Assembly (NCBI RefSeq): GCF_030547245.1
Contig: NZ_JAUOQT010000002.1
Coordinates: forward strand, 1 to 64,000
Direction of reading: 5' to 3'
DNA length: 64,000 nt
DNA from: Oceanihabitans sp. 2_MG-2023
GTDB lineage: Bacteria; Bacteroidota; Bacteroidia; Flavobacteriales; Flavobacteriaceae
Position numbers and translations under genes: made by a program. The notes below the pieces were generated by a model that saw nothing but the letters and a program-made list of their open reading frames with translations, did not search any database and was not told the DNA's origin. Positions 58,819 through 64,000 of this stretch are shown in pieces; the stretch's first letter is position 1, and each line of letters opens with the position of its first letter.

Positions 58819-60156
58819 ATGGAAAAGAACTTGTTAAAGCTTTTATTATCACTTAGTGTATTATTTTTTTTTAATTGCAAAGGAGATGATGATTTTACAA
58901 CATCTACATCAATAGATTTAAGTGAAAACACAATTATTTATGAGAATGACATTTACGATGCTTACACCTTACTATCCCCTTTAGGGTCAAACAATACTTT
59001 TCTTATCAACAATGAAGGTTTTGTGGTTAACAAATGGGAATCTAACACTTCGGCTTTAGTTTCATATTTAACAGACGAGGGTAATTTAATTAGAGCATTA
59101 AGACAAACTAATACCGAATTTGAATCTGGATTAACTGGAGCAATAGAAATATTAAACTTTGAAGGAGATCAAATATGGTTTTGGGAGTACAACACATCTA
59201 ATTATGTATTACATCACGATTTAAGCTTGTTACCTAACGGTAATATACTTGCTATCGTTTGGGAATATAAATCTGCAAATGAAGCCATTCAAAAAGGACG
59301 AAATCCAAATTTACTTTTTGACAACAAAGTTTGGCCTTGCAAGATTATAGAGATAAATCCGCTAGCAAATAACCAAGCAGAAATTGTTTGGCAATGGTCT
59401 GTTTGGGATCATTTAATTCAAGATTATGATGCTACAAAAGAAAACTTCGGAGTGGTTTCTAATCATCCAGAATTGATTAATATTAATTTTTCTAGTGGCG
59501 ATGCAAATTTTAATCACCTAAATTCCATTGCATATATTGAAGCATTTGATCAAATTGTAGTAAGTTCAAGAAACTTTAATGAATTTTGGATTATTGATCA
59601 TAGCACATCTACAGCAGAAGCGGCATCCCACCTAGGAGGCAACAGCAATAAAGGAGGCGATTTATTATATCGATGGGGAAACCCGATAGCTTATAATATG
59701 GGAACTCCTGAAGACCAACGCTTATTTGGTCAGCATGATGTAACTTGGCTTGGAAACACTACAAATAACGGAGGTAACTTCCTGGTGTTTAATAACAATA
59801 AATACTCGAATAAATCTTCAATTGATGAAATTCTAATTCCACAATTACCAAACGGAACCTACGAATTATTACCCAATAGCATAAACCTACCAGAAACCTA
59901 TAATTGGTCTTATGAAAATGACATTATATACTCTTCGCGACTTTCTGGAGCAAAAAGATTACCTAATGGAAACACTTTAATTACAAATGGTAGAGCAGGA
60001 ACGCTATATGAGATTAACCAATTGGGAACTATTGTATGGCAATATCAAAACCCAATAGAAACTAACTCTTCTATTTTTAAAGTTAATAAATACGAGAAAA
60101 ACCACCCTGCTTTTGATGGAAAAGACTTAGCTCCTTTACCGATTGCAATTGAATAA
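58819..60156 (+). CDS. Arylsulfotransferase-like lipoprotein
   Basis: The 445-residue protein has a lipobox (FFNC, Cys20) and then a six-bladed propeller-like body of the ASST family: GFVVNKWES, HHDLSLLPNGNILAIVWE, IVWQWSVWDHLIQDY, FNHLNSIAYIE, LLYRWGNP, GQHDVTWL and AKRLPNGNTLITNGRAG. The family moves sulfate between aryl donors and acceptors; His residues in HHD, HLN and GQHD are candidates for catalysis. Substrate unknown. It is separated from the gene before it by a terminator. Confidence 0.85.
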   Translation: MEKNLLKLLLSLSVLFFFNCKGDDDFTTSTSIDLSENTIIYENDIYDAYTLLSPLGSNNTFLINNEGFVVNKWESNTSALVSYLTDEGNLIRALRQTNTEFESGLTGAIEILNFEGDQIWFWEYNTSNYVLHHDLSLLPNGNILAIVWEYKSANEAIQKGRNPNLLFDNKVWPCKIIEINPLANNQAEIVWQWSVWDHLIQDYDATKENFGVVSNHPELININFSSGDANFNHLNSIAYIEAFDQIVVSSRNFNEFWIIDHSTSTAEAASHLGGNSNKGGDLLYRWGNPIAYNMGTPEDQRLFGQHDVTWLGNTTNNGGNFLVFNNNKYSNKSSIDEILIPQLPNGTYELLPNSINLPETYNWSYENDIIYSSRLSGAKRLPNGNTLITNGRAGTLYEINQLGTIVWQYQNPIETNSSIFKVNKYEKNHPAFDGKDLAPLPIAIE

Positions 60157-60205
60157 TTTAAATTAATAACTATCTAAAATCAGTTTCGATAATTATAACT
60201 TAGAT

Positions 60206-60820
60206 TTATAATTTTAGATTTTGAAAATCCGTTTGAGATCCAATAAAGTTTTCATTAGATTTTAGCGTCCAACCTAAAGAGTTCGTTAAGATATAGAATT
60301 TAGACAATTCGCTAATGAGTCTGTTTTTGGCATTGGTTTTTAAATCGGATGCTTCCACTTTTTTCATTAAAGATTGCTTTACGATTTCTTTTATCTCATT
60401 ATAATCATTGGCTTCAAATGGATTTAAGAAATCTGCTTGCACATCATAATATTCAAAATCTGGGTTGACTTTAATTTCTTCTTTTGGAATACTAACAATG
60501 GTAAGTATTTTGTTTTCAGAATCTATTTTAAATTCAATTTTACTTAAATCGTAAGCAATAGTTACATCGGCATTTACCACAACTAGTGCTTTTTTATTGG
60601 AAGTAAAATATTGCCCGAAAATTTCTTTAGAATTTTTATAATTAAAAACTTCGCTAAAGTGACCTTCGGTAACAACAAGTTTACCAACGTTTTTAATTTG
60701 CTCTTGTATTAACATAGAGCTTTCTTGAAGTACAATTTTGTCTTCTTTTTTAGTATTACATTGTTTGAATGCAAAGAGTATTACCAAGGTAATAATGGCA
60801 CCTAAAAGGATTTTACGCAT
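60206..60820 (-). CDS. DUF4230 membrane-anchored protein
   Basis: The 204-residue protein has an N-terminal transmembrane or signal segment (LLGAIITLVILFAF, about 4-18) and a DUF4230 domain: IKNVGKLVVTEGHFSEVFNYK, KALVVVNADVTIAYDLSKIEFKID and ILTIVSIPKEEIKVNPDFEYYDVQADFLNPF. Function is unknown; it is an envelope protein. It lies 36 bases after the response regulator stop, on the same strand, so it may be a third member of the two-component operon. Confidence 0.85.
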   Translation of the reverse strand: MRKILLGAIITLVILFAFKQCNTKKEDKIVLQESSMLIQEQIKNVGKLVVTEGHFSEVFNYKNSKEIFGQYFTSNKKALVVVNADVTIAYDLSKIEFKIDSENKILTIVSIPKEEIKVNPDFEYYDVQADFLNPFEANDYNEIKEIVKQSLMKKVEASDLKTNAKNRLISELSKFYILTNSLGWTLKSNENFIGSQTDFQNLKL

Positions 60821-60856
60821 CTTTCCTATTTTAGGGAAAGGTATAAAAAAAATGAA

Positions 60857-61507
60857 TTAAATAAGATTATTCTTTTTTGCTTTTTGAACAGCTTCTAACT
60901 TATTATGCACTTGCAGTTTTCTATAAATATTTTCAATATGCTTTCTAACAGTTCCTGTTGAAATAATTAAGTTACTACCAATAGAATTATAACTCAATCC
61001 TTTACTTAATTGCTCAAGAACATCAATTTCTCTTTCTGTAAGTTTTATTTCTTCTTGTTCGGTTTTGTTATTAATTTCTATTGGATTTCTAAGTAGTTTC
61101 AGAGTTTTTAAAGCAATAGAAGGGTTCATTGCTGCTCCTCCGTTTATCGTTTCGAGAATACCTTTATGTAAATCTTTAGGATTTATTTCTTTTAGTAAAT
61201 AGCCATCTGCTCCCGCTTTAATAGAATTAAAAATATTTTCGTCATTATCAAAAACAGTAAGCATAATAATTTTAATATGCGGATACTTTTGTTTTACAAT
61301 TTCGGTGGTTTCAATACCATTAAGGATAGGCATATCAATATCCATTAGAATAAGGTCTATATTGTGATTTTCTTCTAATTTAACTAACAAATCAGATCCA
61401 TTAAGCCCAGAAAATTTAAAACTTAGATCGTCAAAAAAAGACAATTTTTCTTTTACAGTATGTATAAGAAAAGTATTATCGTCTGCTATGGCAATTTTAA
61501 TATTCAT
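60857..61507 (-). CDS. NarL/LuxR-type response regulator
   Basis: The 216-residue protein has a receiver domain (about 1-125) with the acidic pair in IADDNTF, the phosphorylated Asp in LILMDIDMPILNGIET and the Lys in GYLLKEINPKDL. A LuxR helix-turn-helix domain (about 150-216: LTEREIDVLEQLSKGLSYNSIGSNLIISTGTVRKHIENIYRKL) follows. It is the partner of the histidine kinase encoded 55 bases upstream. Targets are unknown. Confidence 0.95.
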   Translation of the reverse strand: MNIKIAIADDNTFLIHTVKEKLSFFDDLSFKFSGLNGSDLLVKLEENHNIDLILMDIDMPILNGIETTEIVKQKYPHIKIIMLTVFDNDENIFNSIKAGADGYLLKEINPKDLHKGILETINGGAAMNPSIALKTLKLLRNPIEINNKTEQEEIKLTEREIDVLEQLSKGLSYNSIGSNLIISTGTVRKHIENIYRKLQVHNKLEAVQKAKKNNLI

Positions 61508-61562
61508 AAAAAGATATTTCTACTAATGTATGTGTTTCTTGCTTTACTTGAAATACGATGAA

Positions 61563-63398
61563 TTACGTATTTAACTCTTTTGTTAATTTAATAACAGTTC
61601 CTTTATTAGGTATCGATTCGAAATGCAATGTTGCATGAATATCATTGGCTCTTTTTTTCATATTGTTTATTCCGTTACCTAAATCTACCTTTTTTAAATC
61701 AAAGCCTTTCCCATTATCTAAAATAGAAATTGTAAGTTGCTGCTTATTTGTACTATTGATATACACTTCAATTTTAGATGCATATGCGTATTTAAGGGCA
61801 TTATTAACTGCTTCTTGAATGATTCTATAAATATTCATGCCTTCGACAGAAGTTAGTTTTAAATCTTTTTGTGTATTTTCTTCGGCATTAAAAGAGAAGG
61901 ATATTTTTTCAGAAATCAAATTGGCTTTATCTATAAAATTAGAAATTCTAGATTGCAAATCATCATAGGTAATTTCACTCTTATTCATAGCCCAAATAGT
62001 ATCTCTAAGCTCGTAAATAGTAGAAGTAGTGAAAGTGCTTATGCTGCTTAATTTTTTGTCTAATTTATCTGGTAGATGGAATCCATATTTTAAGTTATCT
62101 AAAGAAGAAATAATAAAAGTAAGTTGTGCGCCAATATTATCGTGCAAATCTCTTGAAATTCGTAAACGTTGTTCTTGCAGTCTATTTTGCGTTTCAATTT
62201 TTGCTAATGCTTCTTTAAGGTCGTTCTCTTTTTTAAGTTGTTGGTTTTTTAATTTTTGTTGGTTATAAAATAAATAACCTAAAAACCCAAGAATTACTGT
62301 TACTGCTATTAGCAAGAAAATTTGATAATTTCTTTGCTGTATTGTCAAGCTTTGTTCTGCTATATTTGCTCTTTGTGTTAAAATCTCTTTTTCTTTTCTT
62401 TCTGTCTCATATTCAATTTCTAATTCGGCTATTTTACTATTAGTATTCACATTAGAAACACTATCTTTTAATTTGTTAAAGATTAGGTTATACTTCAAGG
62501 CTTCTTTATAGTTTTTCAAAGAATCATAACTTTTATACAAATACTCTGCAGCATATTTTTGTAAGGGAAAATACTTGTATGTATTAGATAATTGGAAAGC
62601 TTGATCAAAATGAAAAGCGGCTTTATTAAATTCTTTTTTCGCAAAAAATAAGTCTCCAAAATATAGTTTAGAATCTGTAATACCATACACATCATTTCTT
62701 TGCTCTCTAATCTGTAAAGAGCTGTCTAAATACTTTTCGGCAAGGCTAAACTTCTCTGTATTTAAATATACATTTGCTATATGTGAGTAACCAAAAGGAA
62801 TGCTTACACTATCTTTAATATGCTTTCTAAATTTTAATGATTTCTCATGATAATACAGTGCGCTATCCCATTGTTTTTTTAAACCATGCAACACACCATA
62901 ATTATCATAAGCACTATAAAGTCGATCAAGGTTATCGTTATACTTCTCCCTAATTTTAATGCCTTTCTGCATATAAGCAAACGCTTTTTTTAAATCTCTG
63001 TATTTTAATTTCCAACCCAAATCACTATATAAATCGCCTATTTTAATTTGCTTATTAAATTTTTCATAGATTCTAATAGACTGTAAAGACAACTGAAGCG
63101 CTTCTTCATTTTTTGAAGTAAAATGCAATGCTAATATTTTTTGTTCAATAGATGCTGCTAATAGTAGACTGTCGTTTATTTCCTTAGATAAAAATATAGC
63201 CTTATCTGCTAATTTTTCAAAAACAGCAATATTACCAACAGCCTTATCATATGGTATTTGTAATATCTCCCGTATTTGATTTTCTTTGGAATATTTAGCA
63301 ATAGAAATAGTTAAACTATCTAAATAGTTATTTTGAGAGATTGCATTATGCAAAAAAAACAAAACAATAAATGTAAAAAAATATCTTTTTGAATTCAC
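61563..63398 (-). CDS. TPR-containing sensor histidine kinase
   Basis: The 611-residue protein has a signal peptide (ending AISQ), TPR repeats in the periplasm (about 90-310), a transmembrane helix at about 357-377 (IFLLIAVTVILGFLGYLFY), a coiled segment, a HisKA_3 dimerisation domain with the phosphorylated His in ISRDLHDNIGAQL, and an HATPase domain (IIQEAVNNALKYAYA, LDNGKGFD, GINNMKKRA). It is the flavobacterial 'TPR sensor kinase' type paired with a NarL regulator. The ligand is unknown. Confidence 0.95.
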   Translation of the reverse strand: MNSKRYFFTFIVLFFLHNAISQNNYLDSLTISIAKYSKENQIREILQIPYDKAVGNIAVFEKLADKAIFLSKEINDSLLLAASIEQKILALHFTSKNEEALQLSLQSIRIYEKFNKQIKIGDLYSDLGWKLKYRDLKKAFAYMQKGIKIREKYNDNLDRLYSAYDNYGVLHGLKKQWDSALYYHEKSLKFRKHIKDSVSIPFGYSHIANVYLNTEKFSLAEKYLDSSLQIREQRNDVYGITDSKLYFGDLFFAKKEFNKAAFHFDQAFQLSNTYKYFPLQKYAAEYLYKSYDSLKNYKEALKYNLIFNKLKDSVSNVNTNSKIAELEIEYETERKEKEILTQRANIAEQSLTIQQRNYQIFLLIAVTVILGFLGYLFYNQQKLKNQQLKKENDLKEALAKIETQNRLQEQRLRISRDLHDNIGAQLTFIISSLDNLKYGFHLPDKLDKKLSSISTFTTSTIYELRDTIWAMNKSEITYDDLQSRISNFIDKANLISEKISFSFNAEENTQKDLKLTSVEGMNIYRIIQEAVNNALKYAYASKIEVYINSTNKQQLTISILDNGKGFDLKKVDLGNGINNMKKRANDIHATLHFESIPNKGTVIKLTKELNT

Positions 63399-63436
63399 AG
63401 AATAATAAAATGAAAATTATAATAGTAGTTATAAAA

Positions 63437-63488
63437 AAAAGCATCAACTACAATAACTTAACTAATTAAGATTGTGATCGATGCTTTT
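63437..63488 (-). terminator. Long hairpin, probable second terminator
   Basis: AAAAGCATC (63437-63445) pairs with GATGCTTTT (63480-63488), with inner helices ACAAT/ATTGT and CTTAA/TTAAG. On the minus strand it ends in GATGC followed by T8. It lies between the kinase gene and the terminator at 63564. Confidence 0.6.
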
Positions 63489-63563
63489 ATAGATAATTGA
63501 TTAATAGCAAGTTAAATGTAATGTAATTTGTTAAACTATTCTATTTTTTTCGACAAAACGATT

Positions 63564-63607
63564 ATAAAAAAGATGAAGCGTAATAAATTAAATTATAACG
63601 CTTCACC
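63564..63607 (-). terminator. Intrinsic terminator of the gene at the right edge
   Basis: On the minus strand TGAAGCGT pairs with ACGCTTCA over a 15-base loop and is followed by TCTTTTTT. It lies about 110 bases after the stop codon of the partial gene. Confidence 0.75.
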
Positions 63608-63716
63608 TAGAAATCTTAACAACGATACTATTTATTTTTAAGATCCCTCTATGTAATTAAACAATTACACAGGCGTATTTAACGACTAAATAGCGCTTTA
63701 AATATTATTATAAAAC

Positions 63717-64000
63717 TTAATCAAAATTAGCTCTAAAAGTTCCTTCTGTAATCATTTTAGTAGTCATTGCATCTGCATTATAACCTTCAAAAGAAAAAGT
63801 TCCTTCAACAGTTGTTCCATCATCAGAAGTTATTTCAATAGTACCAGAATCTAAAGTTCCTAAAGCTGCGGTTGCAAAATTAGAAGCCCATGAATTTAAA
63901 GCTGGTGAAATCTCTAAATACTGAATTCCGTTTTGGTTAGTAAGGCTATCGCCAGTTACATACGTACCAACTCCATTATAATTTGGTAAAGTAATGGAGA
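63717..64000 (-). CDS. Partial CDS, C-terminal part of a beta-rich envelope protein
   Basis: An open frame enters from the right edge and ends at the TAA at 63717-63719, giving 94 codons. The visible part reads ITLPNYNGVGTYVTGD, GIQYLEISPALNSWASNF, LDSGTIEITSDDGTTVEGTF and MITEGTFRANFD, an alternating beta pattern. The last block resembles small Bacteroidota lipoproteins of the DUF6252 type, an uncertain match. The start and any signal peptide are outside the window. Confidence 0.6.
   Translation of the reverse strand, partial: SITLPNYNGVGTYVTGDSLTNQNGIQYLEISPALNSWASNFATAALGTLDSGTIEITSDDGTTVEGTFSFEGYNADAMTTKMITEGTFRANFD

Overview
The window is AT-rich, low-GC DNA from a member of the Bacteroidota, almost certainly family Flavobacteriaceae. 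The evidence is C-terminal type IX secretion (T9SS) sorting domains, many lipoproteins with a bare lipobox Cys, TAnnTTTG-type -7 promoter boxes, families typical of flavobacteria (fused E1 alpha/beta oxoacid dehydrogenase, DUF4412, DUF4890, DUF5522, DUF4230, SO2930-type cytochrome) and abundant intergenic palindromes. The genus cannot be decided from the sequence alone. No rRNA, tRNA, CRISPR array, insertion sequence or prophage was seen.

Layout. 0-5.7 kb: a promoter pointing off the left edge, a structured intergenic repeat, a beta-barrel porin, rnhB and a large lipoprotein. 5.7-13.3 kb: a compact module made of an ECF sigma factor, its TPR-bearing membrane partner (probable anti-sigma), a TPR-CHAT caspase-like protein, two lipoproteins, a DUF4412 protein, a small outer-membrane barrel and a candidate small RNA. 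Six copies of one two-box promoter motif (TGTTAACY, 16 nt, ATTAA or ATAAA) precede these units, including the sigma gene itself. I read this as a self-contained envelope-stress-like regulon. 13.3-29.2 kb: housekeeping and envelope genes (nucleoid-associated protein, lipB, yqaE, lysS, a membrane-tethered winged-helix regulator beside a TonB-C protein, two YceI proteins, a secreted M28 peptidase, a diheme cytochrome, an M49-like peptidase, and the hemL - glucosaminidase - PLP deaminase operon). 29.3-38.1 kb: a 1726-residue T9SS cargo protein, DUF5522, a long-form urocanate hydratase and small envelope proteins.

38.1-56.7 kb: a phenylacetyl-CoA catabolic cluster on the minus strand, in transcription order paaE-A-B-C-D-G-H-I-J-SDR-paaZ-paaF-paaY, followed by an E2-E1 2-oxoacid dehydrogenase and preceded by a TetR regulator. 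Palindromes of the form AAC/TAAC...GTTA lie at the tetR promoter and the paaE promoter, and a weaker one lies at the E2 start, so all three units may share one repressor. No phenylacetate-CoA ligase (paaK) is present. The linked oxoacid dehydrogenase could supply phenylacetyl-CoA directly from phenylpyruvate. The cluster is peppered with about 15 small palindromes, two families of longer intergenic repeats, three single-domain GIY-YIG nuclease genes each flanked by palindromes, and a four-helix-bundle gene.

56.7-64 kb: a rhodanese, a T9SS cargo protein, an arylsulfotransferase-like lipoprotein, a DUF4230 protein with a two-component system (TPR histidine kinase plus NarL-type regulator), and the 3' part of a gene that runs off the right edge.
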